This document shows, one piece after another, positions 11,239 to 21,119 of a DNA stretch of 64,000 nt. A program made the translations under genes and the position numbers. Source of the DNA: Grifola frondosa (Eukaryota > Basidiomycota > Agaricomycetes > Polyporales > Grifolaceae); NCBI GenBank assembly GCA_001683735.1, contig LUGG01000004.1, forward strand, positions 1,054,001 through 1,118,000, read 5' to 3'. Positions within the stretch are counted from its first letter, which is position 1. Every line of letters begins with the position of its first letter. Below the pieces are notes generated by a model. The model saw only the letters and a program-made list of their open reading frames with translations, searched no databases and was not told the DNA's origin.

Positions 11239-12618
11239 ATGTCCATAGATCCATTTGCTGGAAAACTCTGGCTCGAGACGCCTCTCATCCACTCGCCGCA
11301 CATCTCCACAGTGCTCGGGTGTAACGCGTATCTCAAGCTCGAAGTGAGTCTCCTCCAGCCAACCCCTCCTAGGATTCCTGACTCGGACTCCCACCCCACC
11401 ACAGAACCTCCAACCCTCCCAGTCCTTCAAGTACCGAGGCATCTCGCATTTCGTGCAGCACACCCTCCGCACACACGGCCCCAGCGTGCACCTCGTCATC
11501 GCGTCGGCGGGAACGCGGGCCTCGCGGCCGCGTGCGCAGCACGCGTCCTTCGTCTGCGCTGCACCGTGTTCCTTCCAGAAGGCGTGAACGAAGATGTGAT
11601 CCTCTTCATGCAGAAGGAGGGCGCAGAGGTCATCATCCACGGGCAGTGCTACATACAGGCGCTGAAGCGCGCGGAAACCGCCGTGAAAGAGGAGCCCAAT
11701 GCGTGCGTACCACCCCATCTTCAAATGTATTCGCCCAGATGATCGTGCGGATCATGCAGGGTGATGGTGCCCGCATATGATCATCCTGTCCTCTGGGAGG
11801 GCCACTCGTCCATGATCCACGAAATCGCGCGTCAGCTCCCTGTCGGCGCACGCCCGACCGCGATCTTCTGTAGCGTGGGAGGCGGTGGCCTCGCAGGCGG
11901 CATCATGCAGGGCTGCAAAGCTGTTGGCTGGGACGATGGTGAGCCCTAAATGAACTCCGAGTCCGCGTACCCAATCCGGGTCGCCATCAGTGTCATTTGT
12001 CACGCTGGAGACGCACGGCTCCAACTGTTTCTACCAGTCTCTTGAACAGAACCCCGGACCCTTCCCTGAGGGACCGAGCCCTCCTCAAGAAGGAGTACAG
12101 ATAGAACGAGATAGCGATCACGGCGTGGCGGTCGCGCATCTACCCAAACTTACCTCGCTCGCGACCTCCCTCGGCGCGTCGTCCCCGGCGGCGGGGTAGT
12201 AAAGATGGCGTTGCAGAGAAGTGGCGGAATCAAGAGTGTCAGCATTCCGGACGAGCTCGCGATACAGGCGGCGTTGTTTTTGCGGGTAAGCTGAACCATG
12301 CTATTGACCTGACGTACCTTTTACGGTTCGATCTGCACTTGGGCTCATGCAGTGGTATTCACAGAGGATCATAAGATGATTGTGGAGCTGGCATGCGCGG
12401 CGACCCTCGCCGCCGCCTACAGGCCCATTCTATTCGAGAAACTCGTTCCCCCGTCTCCGACGGGCGCGCGCAGGACAGCGGTGTTCATCGTGTGTGGCGG
12501 CTTCAAAATCACCCTCAGAGAGATGGAGGAGTACAGGCGCATCATTGAGGCAGACATGTGGAGAGGCGGAAACTGGAAAGTGCTGTGCAACGGCGCACAG
12601 TGGGACACCCCGAAATAA
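11239..12618 (+). CDS. L-serine/L-threonine dehydratase (PLP)
   Basis: Fold-type II PLP enzyme deaminating serine to pyruvate (and probably threonine to 2-oxobutyrate). It begins MSIDPFAGKLWLETPLIHS. The cofactor lysine lies in PSQSFKYRGIS, the loop that should read ASGGNAGLAAACAARVL follows, and the phosphate-binding glycine loop is CSVGGGGLAGGIMQG. Later motifs are ETHGSNCFYQSL and KMIVELACAATLAAAY, with the stop at 12618. Introns at about 11344-11404, 11703-11759, 11942-11989 and 12283-12350. Single-base losses break SGGN at about 11506 and the LGASSPAAGVVKMAL stretch at about 12193-12197; a third may sit at the last exon junction. The conserved remainder argues against a pseudogene. Confidence 0.9.
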
Positions 12619-12798
12619 GCATATAGGAGTGGAGTGGTGCGAGTATGAATACAATGCGTGAGGCATGACAGAATGCTAGCGATAATGCACAATGGTAGAT
12701 ATCCTGTATTAGAGGGAACAAGTTATCAGCGGATTTCAGTTCGCTTATAGATAGAATAGGACTCATGATCACCTGAAATCAACGAAACTGTCCGGCGG

Positions 12799-13196
12799 TT
12801 AGACAGCTTTTTGTGTGGCGGCCACAGCCGCCTCTCTCTCGAGCTCTGCCCTTCGCTCAAGCTTGCGTGCTTTTATCTTCGCAAGCTCCTCACGTAGCGT
12901 GTTATGGTTGGTGGGCAGTTCCTGGGAACAAGCATGCAGTCTTTGAGCATAAAGAGGATCGAGAACTAACGCACCGTGACGAGCCTCTGGTCTGGCGGGA
13001 AGATCCTGTCCTTGTACTATAGATGAAAGTAATTCAGTAAAATATATCCCACGGAACAAAAGGCTGGTTCATATTGCAAACGCACCGGGAGAACATGTCG
13101 TGCATACCAGTCAGGGTCACCGAAGTGCAGCATCATGACCACGGGGAAAAATACGTAGAAACCAAACTTGAACACCTCCATATTCGGGCCAGCCAT
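12799..13196 (-). CDS. PET100: Cytochrome c oxidase assembly protein PET100
   Basis: Inner-membrane chaperone for cytochrome c oxidase assembly. The ATG at 13196 gives MAGPNMEVFKFGFYVFFPVV, a single hydrophobic anchor, followed by MMLHFGDPDWYARHVLP. An intron then leads to YKDRIFPPDQRLVT, and a second to ELPTNHNTLREELAKIKAR and a charged helical C-terminus ending ATQKAV. FPVVMM..FG.PDWY is the PET100 signature. About 95 residues, usual for the family. It is the third respiratory-chain gene in the first 14 kb, after QCR7 and CMC2. Confidence 0.9.
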
Positions 13197-13573
13197 GATT
13201 GTGAGCCTCCACTGAAATCCCGGCGAACGAGAGGTTTGTGTCGAAGGAAATGTCGAACCGTTCCTGCTGAACGTCGACTTGCACTGGAGTCTAATAGAGT
13301 TCGCCGTTCCGGAAACCGCCAAGATTGGCTCACGTGATGCAACCAATAAAATCTACCGCAAGGTTAGGGTTGAATTAAACGACTAGTTCTGCTTGCTTGT
13401 TGCCTTGCATATTTTATTTATTTCAGCTCTGCACACAGAACATACCAAACATTTTTGTGGGTATAGATAGAGACACGAGGGGCTGCGTTCGGACGCACAG
13501 AAGTATTAGTATCGTAAAACATGCAGCAGTCATTTCTACAAAGAAATCGTCATGGTATATGTCCACAAAACCC
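13197..13573. other. Intergenic region
   Basis: Promoter of PET100 and 3' flank of the cupredoxin gene, both on the minus strand. AT-rich with no further gene, RNA or repeat that I can support. Confidence 0.5.
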
Positions 13574-14541
13574 TCACGCAGCAAACACAGCTGCCAAAGC
13601 GACCGCAATTATAGCGATAGCACCGCTGACAGAAATACGTCCAGCCCCCGACGTGCCGCTGGAACCGGACGAGCCCGACGCGGAACTCGGGGCTGCCGAT
13701 GCAACGGCACCAAATCCACCGGGCGCAAAGCCGTTGTCAGTGATCTGCAAAGTAAGATTCGTTCAATTTGGAGTATGTTTGCAATTTAGCAGTACAATCT
13801 TACCGTTGCTTCGTTTCCGCCGATTTGTGTAGCTGCAGCTTGCCACGCGGCAAAGTTGTTACCCGACGCAGGTGCGTTGATGGCGCTACAAGAACATCGT
13901 CAATTCAGCGTGCGTCTCTGCAAGAAAAAGATAGATGTTTACCCAACCATGCCCATGCCACAGTGCAGGGGGAATTTGCAGAAAAAGTAGATCGCTAAGC
14001 GAAAAGGTGAGGCACGCAACCCCTCTGTGAGAATCCGCACTTACGTATTTGGTCGTTGGTAACGTTGATCGTCCACTGCATATCCTCTGTCAATCCCGAG
14101 TCGAAACCAGCGGGGTTCCCATTGGCGGCCGCCAAGGGAGAGCATGGGCTGCTGAAATTGCCTTGCGTTACCGAGTGCTGGAGGCCCGCACTGGAAAGCA
14201 TATCAGCACACTGAAGTGCACACCAGAAAATCGGCACTTACTTCGGGAAGAAAAATGTGACCAGGGTGCCGTTTGGCGCAGTGATATTGGATGGATTGAA
14301 CACGAAGTTCCCGCCTGCAGCTACGTCAACCTATAATGCGGATCTCGGTGAGTCCATGCAACCTTGAAGAAATTAAAGTTGACATCGTAATCACATTAAC
14401 TTGGCCAGTAGTGCTTGGAGGTGCAGAAGGCGCTGCGACCGCCGCGGCAGAAGTGGGCGCTGCGATGGGTCCGCCATAGATCTGCGGAGAGGCGAATGCG
14501 AGCAACGGAAGGAAAGAGAGGACAGCTGCTGTCTTGAACAT
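13574..14541 (-). CDS. GPI-anchored cupredoxin-like extracellular protein
   Basis: Secreted Ser-rich protein with a type I copper-like fold. It starts MFKTAAVLSFLPLLAFASPQ (signal peptide) and runs through an Ala/Pro/Ser segment. The cupredoxin core reads AGGNFVFNPSNITAPNGTLV, GLQHSVTQGNFSSPCSPL, GFDSGLTEDMQWTINVTND and YFFCKFPLHCGMGMVG. His in HSVTQ and C..(H)CG resemble copper ligands. A Ser/Gly stretch ends in a hydrophobic tail (AIIAVALAAVFAA), the expected GPI signal. Six or so exons; introns near 14400-14335, 14240-14190, 14045-13995, 13945-13890 and 13805-13747. Related basidiomycete proteins are surface or secreted; the function here is not established. Confidence 0.82.
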
Positions 14542-15962
14542 CTTGGGGATGACGAAGGGTGCGAGATGTGGGATAATAGCTGAATGACCGGAGGCAATGG
14601 GTGCAGAAATGGCGAGGAACTGGTGACTTTATAACCTCACGGGGAAGTCACTATCATGATTTCTTGCATAAAGATAGTGCTACTGCGCAGCATGAACTGG
14701 GCGGCGTGAGGCGTATTTGCATACGACGTGTGCAAAGAATGCGGCGCGTTCAAGAATGACAAAGGACTTCCCGTCCAATCGCCATAGCGCCTGGGACTGA
14801 AGGAGCGTTGGAACACTAAACAACATCTGGCGGTTAGACCAACGAAAAATCCGGCAGAATCTTCACACACAGCACTCACACCATTCATTCCACAGCCTAT
14901 TACCGAGACTTCAGAGCTCCTCGTGAACGGGACGATCTCGAGCGGAATCCCTTCTTCGATCTCACAGTGAGAGAAAGTACGTCGTTTTGGCACAACAGTG
15001 TGTCCCACGAAAGAGATCCAACAGGTTTCACGCACAGCCTCATCTGTTCAGAGAAAGGAGTGGTGCCTTCTGTGTGCCGACTCGGTGTTGTAGGTTTTGA
15101 CGCTTCGCCGCAGGTTGAAGTGCAGGACTATTGCATGTTTGGAACACGATGGCACGTGCCCGAGACCTCCCATCTGTACATTTGTTCCAAAACAGTGATC
15201 GAGGAGGAAAGGGAGGGAAGGGGTCGGCAACAGTCCGCAGCATAATAATGTCAACGACCCGAGGAAGTCATCGAGGAGTTTCAGATCAGGAACACGGGTT
15301 CAGAGCGGCAGGAGGCGGCAGGGTCAGAGGCAGAGTCGGCGCTGCGAGATTCTGCGATAACATGGGTACGCATAGTACTAATGTGTTATTCTAGTCCGTT
15401 GGTCAGCATCCAGCCAAACCTTCTTCGTTCGCAATGGAGCTTGAATGGCACGCATACCTAATGACCGGACTGCCCGCCCGCAGCAGCGACCCTATCTCAG
15501 ATCAACACTCTGACTCAACAAACGTTCCAGCTACTTACGAAACTTCACCCACCGAGAGACACGAGACAGCCAAAGCCCCACAATGAATAGTTGGCAAACT
15601 TGTTGTTGTGGTTATTCTGTGTCTCAAACGTGAGATGGAAGAGAAGATAGGAATTCCCTCGTCACGCCACACCGTGGGATCGATAGATGAACAAGATGGT
15701 GAGTAACTTTTCTATCTAACATGGATGGGCGATGGGCTACGATGGTGGCAATAGTAACTTGACGTCTGCGTAATCAGTGGAGTCGGTCGCAAACCTAATA
15801 GTGCACTGTCGGACACACTTTATCAGCTAAAGGGCAGTGTCAATCAGTCAAAACTGACGAATCCTGCCAGAAAGCCTGCATGCGTGCCTTCCCGCAGTTG
15901 CTCACGAGGACATCACTTGCTGATGGGTCCCTGTGTGGTTAAATACTGTCGTTTGCCAAGGA

Positions 15963-15988
15963 CATCCCGGCGGCAACGTGCCGGGATG
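15963..15988. repeat. 9-bp perfect hairpin
   Basis: CATCCCGGC and GCCGGGATG are exact inverted copies around an 8-nt loop. It is GC-rich in an otherwise gene-free stretch. Its role is unknown. Confidence 0.5.
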
Positions 15989-16990
15989 ATATCGTACCGA
16001 CATGTCTTCAAAATCTGTGTTGGACATCAACCACTGTCGGCGGTCGAACCAAAGGAATCAGAGAGTAAGGGCCAGAAACGATAATCAACAAGATGGTTGG
16101 TAAAGACGCAGTTTTCGGTCGCTTTACAAGGGTAGATGTACACACATAAATTTGGACGACCTCATCAGGGCAGCCGACAATTAAGCAGCTGAAGTCTAGT
16201 CTGTCTGAGTTGTGCCTGAGCTCATTGAAGAGAAGATCACTTGCATAGATCTCTGCGACGCGAAGATAAAACCATGGTAACACAAGGAGCAGGTATATCT
16301 TGAGTCATACTGCACGTTCGCCGTGCCTAATGGTGAATGCAGGAGTTATAAACTCAAGTTCGCGACTTATTGTCGCTGTCAGAGATAGATATTTTAAACA
16401 TGATGTGTGAAGTTTGCGCATGAATGTTTACTCACGTGCCTTGCCACTACTCGTAGCGTTTTAATTCAGACCAAACGTAACAGGCAGAAAAGCTTCTTAA
16501 TGGGGCCGCTGTCTTGTGTCTTGTACACTGGACGAAAATTCCGTGGCAACTTCGACAGCATTGCTTCACATGAGCGCATGGCGACGATAAATAGCCTATA
16601 AACGTCATAGAGATTGTATAAAAACCAGACAATAGAGCTCACAAAGATAGTAGTAAAATCTGGAGTCGAACGCGGTGCGATTGCAATTTTGACCGCAGCC
16701 GCATTAGGTTGAATCACTTTTTCTCCAAATATGATTCACTCACGGAGGCCTGGGCCCAGCCCAGACATCGAGCCTCTATCCTTCCTTCCACCCATCCCTC
16801 TATCCATCCGTCCCTCCATGACCGCCATGGATCCCGTTGTCCATTCCACTCCGACCGACATCCTATCGCCAGGCGGTCCATCGGAACGGGAAATCGGGTT
16901 TCCTAATTAGGAAGGTCCTCAAGTTCGTGCCGCCACTTCTGCCCCGTCATCCGACATCCTGCGTTCCACCCCGTCGACGATGAGAAAAGG

Positions 16991-16998
16991 TATAAAAG
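16991..16998 (+). promoter_or_regulatory. TATA box of the GLGLP-repeat gene
   Basis: TATAAAAG sits 97 bp upstream of the ATG at 17095, after a pyrimidine-rich tract. The match to consensus is strong, suggesting a regulated or highly expressed gene. Confidence 0.65.
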
Positions 16999-17094
16999 CA
17001 CGCACGGAATTCAGCAAAACACCAAGTCCGCAAACCACATCCACATTCATCACACTCCACATCACAAAGCACTTACTTTACCGTGACTGGCATC

Positions 17095-18255
17095 ATGGCT
17101 TTCTCTACCACCACCAAGTCTTCTTCCGCTCGTCAGTTCAACCCAGCTGGTCTGGGCCCCAAAAGTCTCTCCATGCCGGCCTCCTCCAAGGCCCGCGAAG
17201 AGAAATTCTGCGGATATGAAGCCGATTCTGAGAGCACCACTGTTCGCAAGAATCGCAAACGAGCCAGCACTGGGTCGCGCCGCAAGGTATGCTCTATCAT
17301 ACCTTTATCGTTAAAGGCCCGCACTTACACTCATGTTACCGAAAAGGCTACCACAGGCCTTGGTCTTGGGCTCCCGTCCAACTTCACTGAACGATCGACC
17401 GTCCGCAAGGCAGGCGCCTCCTATCCTGCCAATGCCTCGCCCAGCGCGAGTCGCCAGAGCACCCGCGCCACCGTCGGACTTGGCCTCGGACTGCCTTCCG
17501 ACTTCACTCAGCGCTCCACCGTTCGTCGGGCAGGCGCCTCCCACTCTGCCTCGCCCGCCGTGAGCCGCCAAAACACGCGCCCCCCTATCGGGCTCGGGCT
17601 CCCGTCGTATCTCTTCGACAGGCCCACGCGCAGGAGGATCGGTGCCTCCTACCCTAACTCGCCTGAGGACGAGAACCCGCCCGCCGCTTTTGGGCTCGGA
17701 CTGCCTACCACTGTCGTGCACCGCCCGACGCACAGAAGGGCCGGCTCCTCGTACCCCATCTCGCCCGTCGACGAGGACTTGCCCAGCAACATCGGGCTCG
17801 GCCTCCCCTCTGGCCTCGTCGGCCCCCCGAGCCACAGACGCGCCGGTGCCAGCTATCCCCGCCTACCCGCCCCCGCCACCGTCGGGCTCGGACTGGGTCT
17901 TGACACCGAATTCACCATGCCGTGTCACTCGCGCACCACCCCGCGCACGCCAGAGCTGCCGTTCGCAATGTACGCCATCCACGTCACGGACCCCGACGAC
18001 GCGCTCATCACATACTCGTTCCGGCCCCCGGGTCTCTCCACGCCCATCCCCACCACGGCTTACGCCCTGAGCCGCGCGACGTCGAGGATGTCAAGGGGCG
18101 CGTCTCGCATGCCTGGCGCGCCGCTCCTCCCGTCTGCATCGTTCGAGCCGTATACTGGCACGCCGTGCATGTCTCGCACGCAAACGATGATGCCGACCGC
18201 CCCACGCCTGCCCACCATCTCGCAGTTTGGGCCGGATCCGTTGTATTATGACTAG
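17095..18255 (+). CDS. GLGLP-repeat low-complexity protein
   Basis: I do not recognise a family. The start MAFSTTTKSSSARQFNP follows a good TATA box. The protein is rich in Ser, Arg, Pro and Gly, with no signal peptide or transmembrane helix. Its core is five or six imperfect repeats of about 30-40 residues: a GLGLGLPS head, a short F..R/P linker, an (R/H)(R/K)AGASYP block and a Ser/Pro/acidic spacer. The C-terminal third is non-repetitive (ELPFAMYAIHVTDPDDALIT, then many Ser-Arg-Met steps) and ends FGPDPLYYD. A 60-nt intron at 17287-17346 (GTATGC...AAAAG) is an exact multiple of three with no stop, so spliced (about 366 aa) and unspliced (about 386 aa) forms are both open. GC-rich third positions support real coding. 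Probably intrinsically disordered; function unknown. Confidence 0.75.
   Translation: MAFSTTTKSSSARQFNPAGLGPKSLSMPASSKAREEKFCGYEADSESTTVRKNRKRASTGSRRKVCSIIPLSLKARTYTHVTEKATTGLGLGLPSNFTERSTVRKAGASYPANASPSASRQSTRATVGLGLGLPSDFTQRSTVRRAGASHSASPAVSRQNTRPPIGLGLPSYLFDRPTRRRIGASYPNSPEDENPPAAFGLGLPTTVVHRPTHRRAGSSYPISPVDEDLPSNIGLGLPSGLVGPPSHRRAGASYPRLPAPATVGLGLGLDTEFTMPCHSRTTPRTPELPFAMYAIHVTDPDDALITYSFRPPGLSTPIPTTAYALSRATSRMSRGASRMPGAPLLPSASFEPYTGTPCMSRTQTMMPTAPRLPTISQFGPDPLYYD
17347..17932 (+). repeat. Degenerate coding repeats (GLGLP...RRAGASYP)
   Basis: Six units beginning near 17350, 17470, 17584, 17689, 17791 and 17878. Each encodes GLGL(G)LPS; the first five also carry (R/H)(R/K)xG(A/S)S(Y/H). 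Units 1 and 2 are closest to each other (GLGLGLPSNFTERSTVRKAG and GLGLGLPSDFTQRSTVRRAG). The last unit is decayed. This is most simply explained by internal duplication. Confidence 0.8.
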
Positions 18256-18775
18256 GGGAGGGAGATGAGGGACGAGAGAGCGAGGCTGAAGGCGCGAGAT
18301 TGAGGCTGAATGGCAATAAATTGGATTTCGCGACTCCATATTCATTGTGTGATAAGTCTTGAGCTTCGAACATAAGTGAAAGTTGCTCGAGTGCCAAGTT
18401 CAATCAAATGCTCTGCATAGAACTCCTGGAACTCTAAGTTTGATATCACGAGATGTGTGAATAACGAACCTGGTTGCAGTGTATCGATATCAGTCAGATC
18501 AATCGCCCCAAGACAAATCTACATTGGTCAAAACATGTTAACAGATCGATTTCTCCAACAGCTCTCATTATCGTTCGTGTCGTGTATGCAATGGGACGTA
18601 ATGCTTGTCGGAGAGTGTGCTGCGTTGGAGGACGCGGCCGTTGTCCGTCCGTCTCCTCCAACACAGCATGCGCCCTGACAAACAACACATTACAATGTAG
18701 CTTTCACTAATAGACGACAGAGAAAAAACCTGCATCAATATAACACGTAGACAAAATGAATCTCACCACCACACC
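18256..18775. other. Convergent intergenic region
   Basis: The 520 bp between the repeat-protein stop and the POLD2 stop. Probable 3' UTRs; no feature seen. Confidence 0.5.
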
Positions 18776-20515
18776 TCAAGTCTCCCCACCCCCCGCACTC
18801 ATCCCTTCCACCGCAAACTGTACAGTCTTCACTGCCAACGTCCGCATGTTCACTAGCACCAGTACGCCCGTCTCCCTAAACCCGGGCACCAGCACGATCC
18901 TGCACCTCTTGTCCCCGCCCTCGCCTTCTCCCTCTTCTCCGCGCTCTTCGACGATCTTCGTGCGGAACGCAGGCTGGTTCCCGATGACGTACACATCCGG
19001 CGTTTCGCCAATGATGAACGGGTCCACCGCAAAGTACGGGTGGCACCAGAGCGTATCTGGCGCCGACGGCGCCATGTGCCGCCAGCGAAGCGTCGCCTCC
19101 GCGAGCCCAAGCCGCGTCGCGGGCGGCGTTGGCACGTACTTGTACATGTCGTCCAGCGGCTGCCCAGCATTCACCAGCAGCGTGCGCGCCGCAGATGCAG
19201 ATGAGGACGCGTGCTCCGGTCCGAGGCGGATGTAAGTGGGGTTCGTCTCGCAGATGAAGGAGGAGAAGGCGGCGGCACCGCCGAACATCGCGCGCGGGAG
19301 GGGTTGTTGGGGAGGATTGTGCCTGAGGGATCGGACGGCCCTGGGAGGAGATGCACGGGCATGGAGCGTGCGAGGTCCAGGAGGTGGGCGGAGAGGTTAT
19401 GAGCGGGGTGTGGAGAGAAGGTCGTGGAGTCGTAGCCGTATCGGCGCTGGTGATGCGGGCAGTTAGCTTACGAAGGAGATTCATGGGTGTAAATACTGCG
19501 CACAGGCTTCCTCTCCACCTCTTCGCCGACACCGCCCGTTGTGCTGACCACTGATGCGAGCGAGTTTCCGGCAATGATTAGTCTTGATATCCTGGATGCG
19601 CCTGCCTGGTCATCCATCCCACCCACCTCGCCCGCAAGGTACTCTGCTAACATTTGTGTTTGCGCATCTGAAGGTGACGGAGCGCCGATGTCGAACCCGG
19701 ACACGATGGCTATCCACTCGTCGGACGAGAGAGATTTAACTGAAGAAGACTCTACGCCGACGTGAATGTAGGAAGATAGAAGGATCAACAGACAACACTC
19801 ACCATCAACGTCCATGCTCGCTTCCTGATGCTCTATATTCCATGGTGCTCCCGCACTGGATTGTGCTGCCATCCCTGCATAGCAGATGTCGACAACCTCA
19901 AAGTCGCCGCTATGTGTCTCTATTCCAAGCGCGCCCAAGATGACACCAGTGACGAGCCGTGCGTCACGCACGCGCTCGCCAACGAGACATAAGCGGCCGG
20001 ATTCGTCCTCCAGCATGATGCTGTCATCTTCGGAGTAAAACTTTTGCCGAGGAGGTGGAGCGGGGATCGAGTGCTTCCGGGAACTCGAATATTAAAATGG
20101 GAGGAGCAAGATGAATGCGGGATGGCTCACGTCTCGTGCGATGTCCACGAGGACATTGGGTTTTAGTGGCATATCCATATACACTGTTCCAATGATATAG
20201 CATAGTTGTCCCTTTATCACGTCCAAGACACGTGGTACAAAGACAGGACCGCCTGAAAATGCGCTCGAAGTCAATGAAGTGGCGCATAACGTCCTAGGTG
20301 TGCTCACCATCCACATCTTTCCACCTTATTTTAGCCCGCTGCTCCACAAATTGCCTGAGCTTCTGCAGCCTCATAAAGTAGAGATTTGCATATTGGTGCT
20401 TGTATGACTTCTGAGTGGATTTGATGATGAAGGACGGCGTGTTTTCTGCTGAAGGACGAATAGAAATGGAAGGTCTTGATAGCGGAGGCGTTGGGACCGC
20501 GCTGATTGAATCCAT
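18776..20515 (-). CDS. POLD2: DNA polymerase delta small (B) subunit
   Basis: Regulatory B-subunit of replicative DNA polymerase delta (fission yeast Cdc1, budding yeast Pol31). N-terminus MDSISAVPTPPLSRPS, then YKHQYANLYFMRLQKLRQFV and W(K)DVDG. The OB-fold segment is PVFVPRVLDVIKGQLCYIIG and LEDESGRLCLVGERV. The inactive phosphoesterase core includes WIAIVSGFDIGAP, SRLIIAGNSLASVV, MPVHLLPGPSDPSG, MFGGAAAFSSFICETNPTYI, RWRHMAPSAPDTLWCHPYF and PDVYVIGNQPAF. About 480 residues, as in the family. One base is missing at about 19307-19312 (TILPQQPLPRAMFGG). The promoter holds an MCB-like palindrome at 20611-20636, about 100 bp upstream of the ATG. Divergent from GAD. Confidence 0.93.
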
Positions 20516-20610
20516 GTTAGAGATGTTGATAACTTGTGGCGAGGGAAATAACGCACAGAGACTCTACAGTGGTCATATTTTCGAGAGGCTTTGTGCAGGT
20601 TGTGGCAGAA

Positions 20611-20636
20611 AGACGCGTCGCGTCGCGACGCGACGC
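20611..20636 (-). promoter_or_regulatory. MCB-like element and 22-bp palindrome upstream of POLD2
   Basis: Positions 20615-20636 form a perfect 22-bp palindrome of alternating GCGTC/GACGC units centred on TCGCGA. Read on the POLD2 strand, 20624-20611 is GACGCGACGCGTCT, containing ACGCGT, the MluI cell-cycle box bound by MBF in yeasts. It lies about 97 bp upstream of the POLD2 ATG. The regulatory role is inferred from position and known MCB biology. Confidence 0.6.
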
Positions 20637-21058
20637 ATAAATTTGGAGTTGTTTGGCTTATGTGGCTCTCACACGGGACGTCGTCTTCAAGTCTTCTGAT
20701 CCACCTTCCCCTTTGAACTTTGGTTCATGGCTCCATGATGATGTAGTACTAGTGGTGTGAGGCGAAAACGTGGGAAGTTTCATTTAAGTGCGTTGTTTTC
20801 TGCTACAATAGAGGCAAATTCATATGTGGGAGTGGTGATCACGCTGAGCCTCATCAAGACGCAGAGAGCATTGATCCAGACATAGCCATGAGCATGTTCT
20901 GGTCACGCTGAGGTTGAGTGATGCACGTTGCGTGCGTATTGTAGCGAACGCAAGTACTACTCGCGAAGATACTGAACTTGTAGAGAAGGGGTGGATGACG
21001 TCACAGACAGGAACGACGCGCAGTGGCAGCTCGTCACATACTAGTCCCCAAATTCACA

Positions 21059-21064
21059 TATAAA
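21059..21064 (+). promoter_or_regulatory. TATA box of glutamate decarboxylase
   Basis: TATAAA 56 bp upstream of the GAD ATG at 21120, implying a very short 5' leader. Confidence 0.55.
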
Positions 21065-21119
21065 GGCTCCAGCTGCCTTTCTCGTCTATAGTTCCCCCCT
21101 CAACCTCCCAATATCACCC

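Larger units (their letters stand above)
14542..17094. other. Gene-poor region
   Basis: About 2.5 kb with no reading frame I recognise; the open frames (for example minus 15035-14637) lack homology and codon bias. It contains a short hairpin at 15963-15988, a pyrimidine-rich tract at about 16775-16822 and, at the right end, the promoter of the GLGLP-repeat gene. Confidence 0.5.

Noticed and set aside
14637..15035. 132-codon minus-strand open frame left of the cupredoxin start
   Set aside because: No recognisable motif and composition like intergenic DNA.
16660..16720. GTTCGACTC on the minus strand resembling a tRNA B box
   Set aside because: The flanking bases do not form a T-stem and no acceptor stem or anticodon arm can be drawn, so it is not a tRNA.
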